Source of the DNA: a virus
Virus record (IMG/VR): IMGVR_UViG_3300028840_002412
Location: 1 to 55,863 of that record
Strand: one strand, 5' to 3'
Length of the DNA: 55,863 nucleotides
Within the stretch, counting starts at the first letter, position 1, and each line of letters starts with the position of its first letter. The notes beneath the pieces are model-generated. The model was not told the origin of the DNA. It did no database searches and worked only from the letters and a program-made list of their open reading frames with translations. Shown piece after piece: positions 14,047 to 22,078 of this stretch. The position numbers and the translations under genes were made by a program.

Positions 14047-14063
14047 AAAGGAGGTGCATCGAC

Positions 14064-14117
14064 ATGCTGGAGCTGTCCGACGTGCTCCGCACCGCAGTCT
14101 ATCCGGGCTTTGCGTAA
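14064..14117 (+). pseudogene. Frame-0 start of a possibly frameshifted ASCH-type gene
   Basis: The ATG at 14064 has an outstanding AAAGGAGG site but opens only 17 codons (MLELSDVLRTAVYPGFA). The overlapping +1 frame continues ...SIRALRKRPFKVGD into the next gene. ASCH-domain proteins usually begin with a short helix followed by a Q(T/S)IR motif and KVGD; both pieces exist here, but in different frames. Confidence 0.4.
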
Positions 14118-14421
14118 GCGGCCTTTCAAGGTTGGAGATCGGGTGTATCTCTACACAGGGATGCGGACAAAAGCGTGTCGCAAACTCGGAGAGAGCGATT
14201 GTATAGAGGCCATCCCAATTGAGATCAGCCGGCCAAATGGTGTAGAGCCGTGGATGGGCGCTGTGGTGCTATGGCACATATTTCTGTTGTGGCAGTATGA
14301 GGTAGAGCGGATCGCCCGAGCAGATGGTTTTGAAAGCGCAGTGGCGTTTTATGATTTCTTTGTGCCCGACGGAAAGCCATTTTATGGCCAGCTCATCAAG
14401 TGGGCGGTTCCGATAAGTTGA
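14110..14421 (+). CDS. ASCH (PUA-like) domain protein
   Basis: The frame from TTG 14110 gives 103 residues. KRPFKVGDRVYLYTGMRTKACRK (with only the first part quoted as key) shows the KVGDxxYLYTGxR signature of phage ASCH domains, which bind RNA or act as small RNA-modifying or coactivator modules. Its true N-terminus may lie in the 14064 frame with a frameshift between. The C-terminal part is hydrophobic/aromatic (VVLWHIFLLWQYEVERIARA). Function in the phage is not known. Confidence 0.5.
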   Translation: MRKRPFKVGDRVYLYTGMRTKACRKLGESDCIEAIPIEISRPNGVEPWMGAVVLWHIFLLWQYEVERIARADGFESAVAFYDFFVPDGKPFYGQLIKWAVPIS

Positions 14422-14472
14422 CTTCTCGGAAGAGCGGAAGTCAAGTGGATTGTTGAGTTAGTTGCCACATGA

Positions 14473-14589
14473 GTTGCTGAAAAATGCCAGGACGCCATCG
14501 GCCTGTTGGCCGAGCGGCACCGAGGTGAAATCACCGACGTGCTACGCGACGTGCTGGCACAGGTGGACGGGGAACGTCGTGAACCATAA
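14473..14589 (+). other. Coding-like stretch without start codon
   Basis: Between the ASCH gene and the terminator one frame reads (V)AEKCQDAIGLLAERHRGEI and TDVLRDVLAQVDGERREP up to a TAA at 14587. It has the look of a helical protein C-terminus but no start codon after the upstream TGA. It may be the remnant of a truncated gene. The rest of 14,422-14,691 holds only the terminator. Confidence 0.35.
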
Positions 14590-14598
14590 TTCAAGCAG

Positions 14599-14624
14599 GC
14601 GGGGCGACTGGATGGTCGCCCCGC
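14599..14624. terminator. Bidirectional terminator between convergent operons
   Basis: GCGGGGCGAC (14599-14608) and GTCGCCCCGC (14615-14624) form a perfect 10-bp stem with a TGGATG loop, followed by TCTTTG. It lies where the rightward early/replication genes meet the leftward late genes. Confidence 0.75.
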
Positions 14625-14691
14625 TCTTTGCTGTCTACCCGCCGCGCGTGCCATTCATCAGCGCCGGCTTGGAACGAACAGCCTGAACGCC

Positions 14692-14913
14692 TCACGAACG
14701 ATGTCGCCCCAGCAGGCTTTGAATCTCCATACGCATCGCTGAAACCTTGCGCTCTGCGACAAAGTGCACGATCAGCGCCGCCGCAATGCCCTGTAGCGCC
14801 GCGACTACAGCAAGCGCAAACTCCCGGTACTCTGGCGCGACCCAAATCCCGATGGCCATAATAGCGATGGATACTACCGCGTCTATGATGACCGTCCACA
14901 GCTCTCTACTCAT
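14692..14913 (-). CDS. Small membrane protein, candidate holin
   Basis: This 73-residue protein (MSRELWTVIIDAVVSIAIMA...) has two hydrophobic segments (about residues 8-27 and 33-52) and a charged tail. The ATG at 14913 is preferred over 14919 because GGAG lies seven bases upstream. As the last gene of the leftward late operon, small and doubly membrane-spanning, it is a reasonable holin candidate; no sequence family confirms this. Confidence 0.55.
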   Translation of the reverse strand: MSRELWTVIIDAVVSIAIMAIGIWVAPEYREFALAVVAALQGIAAALIVHFVAERKVSAMRMEIQSLLGRHRS

Positions 14914-14926
14914 TGTCATACTCCTT

Positions 14927-15208
14927 TTACTGTCTCCACTCTAGAAATAGCTGCACGATGACCGGCAGCGCGGCCCCGGCGAATGCCCAGATCGCCGGCC
15001 TGGTTTTCAACTTCACGATCTCGTTGTTGATCGTGCCCATCGTCGCCGTCAATGCCGTAATGTTCGAGGCGTTCGCCGCTACCGTCCTGGCCAGGTCGGC
15101 CAGCCGATCCTCCAGGTTCTCGCGCTTCGCCTCGCAGAGCGCCGACTGCTGCACGATGGCAGCACCGGTGATGGTCTGAATCTCGCTTGTCGTTTTGGCG
15201 TCCGTCAT
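14927..15208 (-). CDS. Coiled-coil protein with C-terminal membrane helix (XhlA-like)
   Basis: This 93-residue protein starts at the second of two tandem ATGs behind AGGAG. Residues about 15-70 form a heptad-rich coil (REN LEDRLADLARTV, NITALTATMGTINNEIVKL), and the C-terminus ends in a hydrophobic helix (AIWAFAGAALPVIVQLFLEW). This layout matches XhlA/haemolysin-like and spanin-like lysis accessories. It neighbours the candidate holin. The lysis role is inferred from architecture and position. Confidence 0.6.
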   Translation of the reverse strand: MTDAKTTSEIQTITGAAIVQQSALCEAKRENLEDRLADLARTVAANASNITALTATMGTINNEIVKLKTRPAIWAFAGAALPVIVQLFLEWRQ

Positions 15209-15245
15209 CATCACTCCTGACTCGCATAGATAGCGCGGCATTCGG

Positions 15246-15413
15246 TCACTGCGACCGATGTGGTGGATCGTAGACGGCCTCCATATGCGAGCACCCAGGG
15301 CAATCATAGACGTGGACCGTTCCCGCCGAGTTGGAGACGCAGAACTCGGCAGTCATCCGCTCGAAACAGTGCGGACATCGGTTGCCGTGCGGGAGACCAT
15401 CACGGTGGATCAT
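15246..15413 (-). CDS. Small zinc-ribbon protein
   Basis: A 55-residue frame starts at an ATG overlapping the stop of the upstream gene (ATGA). It carries CPHC (about residues 13-16) and CPGC (about 39-42) separated by about 22 residues, a typical C4 zinc ribbon, with a conserved-looking FERMTAEFCVSNSAG between them. It is too short for many gene finders. Function unknown. Confidence 0.6.
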   Translation of the reverse strand: MIHRDGLPHGNRCPHCFERMTAEFCVSNSAGTVHVYDCPGCSHMEAVYDPPHRSQ

Positions 15414-16189
15414 CCCGGCCACACCACGGGATTGCGCGCCGCCAGTTCCTCACGCACGATCTGGCGTATCCGGTCATAGTCCACAGGTTCGCCCGGCTCA
15501 GGACCAGGGCCGCCGCCCTCCTCAGTCAAGTGCGCATCGTCCACATAGATATCGTTGTGCGACAGCGCCCACTTGTTCGCAGCGCGGATAAAGAGCGTGA
15601 TTTGCCCAGCGCCCGCCAATACCTTGTGGCTGCCCAGGCGCTTGTATTCCGCACCGATCCACTCCCACTCTGTCCAGGCGATGCCCGGCGCGAATGCGTC
15701 CGTGCCACCGTTGGGATCGATGCCCAACGAGGCGTACAGCTCCCCATCGCTCACGGCAGGATCGTCCCCGTTGCTGCACCACGCTTGCGCCGCCACGTTG
15801 AATTGGTAGACCGCGCCGACAGTGGCCTGAACGCGCTGGTATACCCCGCCGTCCATCACCTTCCAACGAATAAACCAACATTGCGCCGTATCGCCGTCAA
15901 GCACGCGCCGGGGGTCCACCGACTTGGGCGCCGGCTTGTACTCTGGCAACTGGCACGGTCCCGAGCTGCCGCCGGACAGGGGTGGCGCGCCGCTGCTGGC
16001 GAAATAGTGCCAGTCGTGGGCGACCTTGACGGTGGATAGTCCGGGTGCCTCGACGTAGGGCAATTCAAACGATGGATTGAGCAAGGGCTCCTCCTCTGGC
16101 GGTTCAACGTCCTGCGGCCAACTGTAGCCTTGCGCCACGGCATTGTAAAAGTCGGCGTGTACGTTCAGCTTGTCGATGTTGATGCTCAT
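15410..16189 (-). CDS. Virion-associated protein with carbohydrate-binding-like domain
   Basis: This 259-residue protein starts at the ATG at 16189 behind AAAGGAG. Residues about 35-215 (LLNPSFELPYVEAPG..., GGVYQRVQATVGAVYQFNV, ITLFIRAANKWALSHNDIYV) have the beta-rich pattern of CBM4/CBM22-like jelly-roll modules. A Pro/Gly/Glu linker and a short C-terminal helix (YDRIRQIVREELAARN) follow. It sits immediately downstream of the glycoside-hydrolase-like gene and may bind the same polysaccharide. It could be a tail-fibre or lysin accessory. Confidence 0.55.
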   Translation of the reverse strand: MSINIDKLNVHADFYNAVAQGYSWPQDVEPPEEEPLLNPSFELPYVEAPGLSTVKVAHDWHYFASSGAPPLSGGSSGPCQLPEYKPAPKSVDPRRVLDGDTAQCWFIRWKVMDGGVYQRVQATVGAVYQFNVAAQAWCSNGDDPAVSDGELYASLGIDPNGGTDAFAPGIAWTEWEWIGAEYKRLGSHKVLAGAGQITLFIRAANKWALSHNDIYVDDAHLTEEGGGPGPEPGEPVDYDRIRQIVREELAARNPVVWPG

Positions 16190-16191
16190 GC

Positions 16192-17226
16192 TCAATCTCC
16201 TTTCAATGCTCCGCCCGCCGCCGCCATTCGTCGCTCTACCTCTGCCAGCCCGCGCCCCAGTCCCGCGACCTGTGCCTCCAGTTCCGTCACCCGCGCCTCC
16301 AGGTCATTAGGCGGTTCGGGCGGTTCCGGTTCCGTGGGCCAGCGATACCCGGCTTGCTGCGCCTGCTGGAAGTCCGCGATCACGTTCCCCTTGCCGTCGA
16401 TGGCGTACTGGTCGTACTTCGGCCAGCGGTAGAGGCACGCGCAGCGAATGGCCTGCTTGCCGCTCTGGTTCCAGCCGTCGATCTCCTGGTACATCACCGG
16501 TATCCACCCGTTGCGCTGATCGAGCCACGGGCCGTTCTGGTTCGTCTCGGTCAAGTAGACTGGACGGTCCTTGTACTTGTCGGGCACCGCCGCCAGCCAG
16601 TCGCGGTAGGTGCGGAATCCGTTGTGGTATGCCTGGTAAGGCGCGCTCATGCGATCCTCAGACGTGATGCTGGCCGGGTCCGGGCCGCGGCTGTAGGTGT
16701 GGATGGCGAACCCGTCCACGTGCGCGCAGTCGGTGGCGAGCTGCTTGAAATAGTCGATCCATGGTCCTGATTCCACGTTCCAGGGGCCGATGGGCGGCAC
16801 TAGCACCTCGTCGAACTCGTGGCCGGGCAAGGCGTGAATCGCATCCCAGCACTCGTTGTAGCAGAGCGCCACGTAGGCAGGCGACAACTTCCAGCCGTCG
16901 GGACGTTCAATGGACAGGTTCGGTTCGTTGCCGATGATCCACCTATGGCAAAACTTGGAGTTCTGCACCAGCGTGCGCACGCGCTGCACGTAGGCGTCCA
17001 ACTTGTCGGCGCGGGGCAGCGTCCCGGCCTGGTAGCCCCAGCGGTACTGGATGCGGCAGATGATGCCGTAGCCGTCGCGCTCCCACTCGCCGTAGTCTTT
17101 GCCTGGATGTGGCTCTGCGTTGTCCCCCACCTCGACTAGGAAGAGAATCCACCCGCGCGGCATCACGTCCCTGGGCATCGGCTCGTGGCAGCCATAGATG
17201 AGCGGTGAGGTGCCCGGTAGGTTCAT
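16192..17226 (-). CDS. Glycoside-hydrolase-like TIM-barrel protein
   Basis: This 344-residue protein has a strand ending in WIIGNEPN (about residue 96) and a second in VYLTETNQNG (about 240). These are the acid/base and nucleophile glutamates expected at strand ends 4 and 7 of clan GH-A barrels. A C-terminal coiled segment (NDLEARVTELEAQVAGLG, about 305-330) follows a Pro-rich linker and may trimerise or anchor it. The ATG at 17226 follows AGGAGG. It probably degrades a cell-envelope or capsular polysaccharide and may be virion-bound or serve as the lysin. Substrate is unknown. Confidence 0.65.
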   Translation of the reverse strand: MNLPGTSPLIYGCHEPMPRDVMPRGWILFLVEVGDNAEPHPGKDYGEWERDGYGIICRIQYRWGYQAGTLPRADKLDAYVQRVRTLVQNSKFCHRWIIGNEPNLSIERPDGWKLSPAYVALCYNECWDAIHALPGHEFDEVLVPPIGPWNVESGPWIDYFKQLATDCAHVDGFAIHTYSRGPDPASITSEDRMSAPYQAYHNGFRTYRDWLAAVPDKYKDRPVYLTETNQNGPWLDQRNGWIPVMYQEIDGWNQSGKQAIRCACLYRWPKYDQYAIDGKGNVIADFQQAQQAGYRWPTEPEPPEPPNDLEARVTELEAQVAGLGRGLAEVERRMAAAGGALKGD

Positions 17227-17234
17227 AGTGCCTC

Positions 17235-18056
17235 CTATATGCCATACAGCGCACGCGTGTGGTGGTAGAACGCTGATACGATGGTGTTGGACAGGAGCAT
17301 CGTCGAGAGAAAGCAGAGCCCGACTTGCCCATCTAACAGGTTGCCCGCTGCACCGCTCGGCGCGCCGATGGTAAAGTCGGCCCCCGAGTTGTTCAGCGCC
17401 GCTGGGATACCGACTGCGTTGGTGTTGCTCTCTAGCGTGCCTTGACTGGCCCACACCTTGATCTCGGTGCTCGGATCGTAGCGCCCACAGACAAAGGTCC
17501 AAGTAGCCGTTGTCGGGGCAGTGGTCAGGTTCAGATCAACTGTGTCCACCGCCGCCCCGTCGCTCACTTGAAACCGGATCGGATCACCCGCAATGTCACC
17601 CCGGAACAGAAGCCAATACGAACTTGTGGCTGTTATCACAGTCCCTTTACCGATCAAGAACTCGGCTGCCGTCAAGCGGTCAAACCGAAACCAGCCGCCC
17701 AACGTCAAGCCGCGCTGTGCCGCTGCAATGTACGTCTCGGTGCCGAGAATGTCCAGCCCGGCCTCGTCGGCGCGGTTGAGGTAGTCGCCCGTGCCGTCCA
17801 AGGCGAGATACGGGATCAGCCCGTCGTTTGAATAGGTCGGGTTGCCGTTGTAGGAGAGCGTGCGCCCTTGACCGGATAGGTCGTACTGGTCGCCGTTCTC
17901 GTCAAAGCTGCCCATTGTCCAGAGCCCGCGCAGGCCGGGCAGGTTCAGGCCAGCGGCCACTGCCGTTTTCCAGGCAAACGTGCCGTCGTGCCGGTTCTGC
18001 AACTCTCCGCTGCGGCTTTTCATCACGTCCCCGCGTCGAATGGTTGTGCCGGTCAT
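17235..18056 (-). CDS. LamG/concanavalin A-like domain virion protein
   Basis: This 273-residue protein shows the LamG pattern LRGLWTMGSFDENGDQYDLS, ...LALDGTGDYLNRAD, then LTLGGWFRFD and ATWTFVCGRYD (about residues 40-250). This is the jelly-roll used for glycan or protein binding on phage tails. It starts one base after the stop of the upstream tail gene. It is probably a tail-tip or fibre component mediating host-surface binding. Confidence 0.7.
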   Translation of the reverse strand: MTGTTIRRGDVMKSRSGELQNRHDGTFAWKTAVAAGLNLPGLRGLWTMGSFDENGDQYDLSGQGRTLSYNGNPTYSNDGLIPYLALDGTGDYLNRADEAGLDILGTETYIAAAQRGLTLGGWFRFDRLTAAEFLIGKGTVITATSSYWLLFRGDIAGDPIRFQVSDGAAVDTVDLNLTTAPTTATWTFVCGRYDPSTEIKVWASQGTLESNTNAVGIPAALNNSGADFTIGAPSGAAGNLLDGQVGLCFLSTMLLSNTIVSAFYHHTRALYGI

Positions 18057-19262
18057 CTACCCCCTCATTCCAAGTTTTGCTAACATCTGATCCAGCCGAC
18101 CTACTTTGTCCCCGCTGATCTGTAGCCCCCACGGTGCGCTGTAGCGCACGCTCTCTACGAAAATGTGACGCGGGTCTCTGCGCATCGTCGCGGGCACAGT
18201 CTGCCCGGTCAAAAAGTCAGGCAAAAACAACCATCGCGCAGGCCGCGCCAGCCAGGGCATAATCTCCTGTCCGCTCCCGTACCGCTCCAGGCGCATGCCC
18301 GCGCCGCCGATGCGATGCTGGTACTGCACATCGGTCGGCACAGCGGTGTAGACGGCCCGCCGGTCCTCGTAGACCCCGAACGTATAGCGCGCGTCGTTCA
18401 CATCGCCCACGCCAACGAGGTCCGTGATCACGTCCCAGGCCATCCTGTTGTCGTTCTCGTAGCGCGAGGTCAAGAAGGCGTTATCCACCGTCTTGCTATA
18501 GTCCGTCGAGAACATCCCGTTCGGGTCATCGGCCAGGGCCAATTGTACCTTGCCTGTCCCGTCGTCGTTGCTGATCTGCACCGTCGCCGCCGTGGTGTCC
18601 TGCATCACGTATCGCTGTAGGCGATGCACGTAGCCCAAGCAGTCCAGCGTGATCGACGGTGTGCTCGTGTCGCCCAACCCCAGCTCTTCGCTGCTCTGCG
18701 GCCACGCATTCTCCGCCAGAAACGTGTCTCGTATCTGCTCGGCCTCGTCTGTCGTGCCGTCGTCCAAGAGCTGCCCCTGGCTGAGAACCGTTTCTAGCAC
18801 GCCATAGAGCGCCCGGCTGTCGTCGTCGTCCTGAATCGTGGTCGTGGTCTGCGTGCCCACGGTCGGCGGCGTGGTCGTAGCGTCGAGAATGGGCGTGTAC
18901 GTCACGCTGACCCGGTTGCCGACCTGCATCACCGGCCCGTGGACGGCGGTCAGTGTACCTGCCGAGTAGGTGATCTGGTTGACGAACCCTTCCCACACCG
19001 TCGTCAATTCTGGACCATAGACCTCAATGTGCCGGTTGAGACCCTGGGCAAACCACGATTCGAGTACCTGGCGCACATCGCTAAATGTCATCCGCGCCGA
19101 CCAGAACCCGCCATTGGCCAGTATCTCGTGATCGTAGCTGTCCACCTGTTGCCCAAGTTGGTCCGTGATCAGTGTGCCGTTAGGGGTGTACAAGGGTGTG
19201 CTCGTGTCGATGGACGGCTTGAACGCTGAAATGGACAGCCCTACAGAACGGTAGACGCTCAC
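18057..19262 (-). CDS. Tail-tip protein (baseplate hub-like)
   Basis: This 401-residue protein begins at a GTG overlapping the stop of the 19259-22078 gene (GTGA). Its beta-rich N-terminus, a central segment of about 200 residues and the position two genes after the tape measure are typical of siphophage tail-tip hub or distal tail proteins. Specific motifs are not recognised. A longer frame upstream (19325) is just readthrough of the previous coding region. Confidence 0.55.
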   Translation of the reverse strand: MSVYRSVGLSISAFKPSIDTSTPLYTPNGTLITDQLGQQVDSYDHEILANGGFWSARMTFSDVRQVLESWFAQGLNRHIEVYGPELTTVWEGFVNQITYSAGTLTAVHGPVMQVGNRVSVTYTPILDATTTPPTVGTQTTTTIQDDDDSRALYGVLETVLSQGQLLDDGTTDEAEQIRDTFLAENAWPQSSEELGLGDTSTPSITLDCLGYVHRLQRYVMQDTTAATVQISNDDGTGKVQLALADDPNGMFSTDYSKTVDNAFLTSRYENDNRMAWDVITDLVGVGDVNDARYTFGVYEDRRAVYTAVPTDVQYQHRIGGAGMRLERYGSGQEIMPWLARPARWLFLPDFLTGQTVPATMRRDPRHIFVESVRYSAPWGLQISGDKVGRLDQMLAKLGMRG

Positions 19263-22078
19263 TTGTCGCCTCGCATCAGCAGATAACGCTCGGTCGCCCA
19301 GTTCTGGATCGAGCCGCATACCCAAGGTTCCGACTTTTGATCGAACGTCGAGGCCGAGTAATAGCGTGTGCTACAAACCCAAAGACGTTGCCGCGTGTCG
19401 GGTAACAGGACCGGCCCCTCTGGTGCGATGCCCTGCCAGTTGGCGCGTAGCACATCGTCGGCGGACGAATGAACCGAAACGTGCCAGCGTCGCGGATCGG
19501 ATACGTTGTCGGCGTTGACAACCTGACTTCGCACCGTCTTGTTCCGATTGCCTGCAAAAGTATTCACCGTATTGGCCGTGTCTATGCAGTCGGCAGCCCA
19601 CTCGTCTACAGGCAGCAGGATCATATCATAGAGTGTAGCCTGCCCCGTCCCATCGCCGTCGGCATCGATGCGGAAGATGAGTGCTGAACTATCGAAGTTA
19701 CCATAGGCTGTGTCGATGTTGATCTGGCCAAAGTCGAGAAGCTGCCAATCATCCGTCGTCTCAAATTCCATCCAGTCCGAGATAAAGAACGCCTCAGCCT
19801 GGTTCTCGGTTGTGCCTGGCGTATATGTACTTGCCCAAGTCTGCAACGAAATCGCGCCTACCGAACCACTTGTCTGGTACGCTCGCACGTACAGATGGAA
19901 TACGCCCTGATATTGCTCCACGGCATCCGTGCCTTCTAGCACAACCGCCACGCCTGCCGATACGGCAGCTGGCCCCGTCAGCGTGATCGCCTTGCCCGTC
20001 GGCGTCGTGACATCGTTTACGAGACCGCCGATGGCGGCGGGCACAATGCGTACCGTCGCGTCGTCAGCCAGGGAAATGAACTGTTGGTCAGAAGCAGAAG
20101 AGGTCAAGTTGATGTACGGCGAGAAATACTCCCCGCGCGCTATGCTCCGCAATCCCATCAGCACCCGGTTGTAGTACAGGTCTAAGTTTGAGTTGTTGTT
20201 ACTCTGGTTCTCCAGGTAGACCCGCGCCAGTGCAGGCACGTTGCCGTTCAGATGGTCTTTCTGTATCTCTAAGAACGGCCAGAGAACCGTATACACATGC
20301 CGATTCTGCTGGATCGGTGGCCGCGTGCCAGCGTCCTGCACCTCAGCCCGCACCCAGAGCGCCGTCACGCCGTTGACGGTCGAGATGGACCAGCTCGGGT
20401 CTTGCGCCCAGTGCAGCGAGTGAACGCCCGTCGTGTCAAAAGCCGCGCCAGTCATCGCGCCGTTCTGATCGGTGTTGTCCTGAACGGTAAGTGCGGCCCA
20501 CGCCGCACCGTTCCAGAACTCCCAGTCAATATCCGCAATATCTGCCTGCTCCTGTGATAGATCGAATACCAGCGAGCAGAACGGACCCGCGTTGGCTACA
20601 GTGCTATCGATCCCGAAATACACTCGGTCATTCGCCGCCGGGACGGCAGGCAATAGGCTGTAGGGTGGATCGTTGGCGAGCAGGTTGGCCCCGAATGCGC
20701 CGCCGTCCTCTACAAAGATATGCGTCAGGCCGATGGTATTGTGTTTGTTGGCGATATAGGTAAACTCTGGATCGCAGCTCGTCTCACGCGAATCGCTCAC
20801 CGGATCGTAATTGCCATAGATGATTGAGCAGCAATCCCCCCAGACTGTATTAGAGACCGTGCCATCGTTGCTGTTTGGACTCAGGTCGTAGATCGTCGTC
20901 CCGTAACCCTCGTGAATGCCAACCCATTCCACCGTTGGCCCGGAGGGAATCACGCATCGCTCGGGTACGGTGAATGCTACCCCAGGCGTATAGAGCGCCG
21001 AGCTTGCGATCCGAACCCACCCGATCAGGCCATCAAAGTCACCGGTTCCACCAGCAGGAGAGGCACAGCCGATATAGCACGTCTCTGCTGTGTCCGCGTC
21101 ATACACACCTTGGGCATCATTCTGCGTAGTGTATGATGAGATCGGCGTACCGTCGATCCAGAGATAGATTTTGTTGTCGCCACTGTTGTTGAATACCATT
21201 GCGAGGTGGTGCCAAGCGTCGAACTCAGTTGTCGTGAACTCGTCCAGACCAGAACGAGAGAGAGCATCCTGTGTGTTATAGAGGCATCGCCCACTCAGCC
21301 CGTTCGCATTGTCGATAAAAAAGTCCCACCCTACAGCATTCCACGGTCCTTTTGCCGAAATGATTCCGACGTTGTTTGATCCCCATCCCTCGACATAGAC
21401 CCAGGCATCGACAGTCATATCCCCTGCGCTTGGAATATTCTGCAACGCAACAGGGTTGCCTAGCGTGACAAATGAGGTCGCGCCGTCGAACTCCAGTGGG
21501 TAAATTGCGCACATCTCTTGCATTGCGCTGATTTCCACACAATCAGAATCACCGGGGTAATTGCCGCGCCAGGCTGGCTCTCGCTCCAAGACGATCTCGA
21601 ACTCTGAGATGCCCGACTGGATCACGGTCTGCCAGAACGGCTGGCCGAACGGGTTGCCCGCACCCGGTGTACGGTAGTCATGGACCAGCGCATACCGCAC
21701 GTTGGACTCGTTGACCCCGACCGCCTCGATCCACACGGGCGTGGTCGACCACCCCGACGGCCCCCAGTTGCGCGCCTGTTCCAAGAGGTTGTAGAGCAGG
21801 TGCAGCCGGTCAGCCAATCCGTCGGCGTCAAAGTCGGTGATCTCGACGGTCAGCACCTCTTGCACGTTGCCGAGTTTGGAGACTTTGAGGAATCGTCCAT
21901 CGGCCAGCGCGCTGTCAGCCCACACCCCGCCGCCTTTCGTCTCGGCGGTGCGCATTGCCCATTCGGTGATGCAAAAGCCGTTCACGCGGTCGAGCAGGTC
22001 TACCGCGTGCAAGATGCCGCTGTCGGCGTCGGTCGTGCCGTCGGAGAGAATGAATTGTCGATAGGGAATTGTGCCCAC
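19259..22078 (-). CDS. Distal tail / fibre protein with LamG domain
   Basis: This 939-residue protein directly follows the tape measure gene, with a GTG overlapping its stop. The first about 180 residues resemble a distal-tail (Dit-like) platform. Residues about 195-395 form a LamG domain (YPLEFDGATSFVTLG, MTVDAWVYVEGW, DAWHHLAMVFNNSGDNKIYL). The C-terminal 500 residues are further beta-rich modules. It likely forms the tail tip and contacts the host surface glycans. Confidence 0.65.
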   Translation of the reverse strand: MGTIPYRQFILSDGTTDADSGILHAVDLLDRVNGFCITEWAMRTAETKGGGVWADSALADGRFLKVSKLGNVQEVLTVEITDFDADGLADRLHLLYNLLEQARNWGPSGWSTTPVWIEAVGVNESNVRYALVHDYRTPGAGNPFGQPFWQTVIQSGISEFEIVLEREPAWRGNYPGDSDCVEISAMQEMCAIYPLEFDGATSFVTLGNPVALQNIPSAGDMTVDAWVYVEGWGSNNVGIISAKGPWNAVGWDFFIDNANGLSGRCLYNTQDALSRSGLDEFTTTEFDAWHHLAMVFNNSGDNKIYLWIDGTPISSYTTQNDAQGVYDADTAETCYIGCASPAGGTGDFDGLIGWVRIASSALYTPGVAFTVPERCVIPSGPTVEWVGIHEGYGTTIYDLSPNSNDGTVSNTVWGDCCSIIYGNYDPVSDSRETSCDPEFTYIANKHNTIGLTHIFVEDGGAFGANLLANDPPYSLLPAVPAANDRVYFGIDSTVANAGPFCSLVFDLSQEQADIADIDWEFWNGAAWAALTVQDNTDQNGAMTGAAFDTTGVHSLHWAQDPSWSISTVNGVTALWVRAEVQDAGTRPPIQQNRHVYTVLWPFLEIQKDHLNGNVPALARVYLENQSNNNSNLDLYYNRVLMGLRSIARGEYFSPYINLTSSASDQQFISLADDATVRIVPAAIGGLVNDVTTPTGKAITLTGPAAVSAGVAVVLEGTDAVEQYQGVFHLYVRAYQTSGSVGAISLQTWASTYTPGTTENQAEAFFISDWMEFETTDDWQLLDFGQINIDTAYGNFDSSALIFRIDADGDGTGQATLYDMILLPVDEWAADCIDTANTVNTFAGNRNKTVRSQVVNADNVSDPRRWHVSVHSSADDVLRANWQGIAPEGPVLLPDTRQRLWVCSTRYYSASTFDQKSEPWVCGSIQNWATERYLLMRGDK

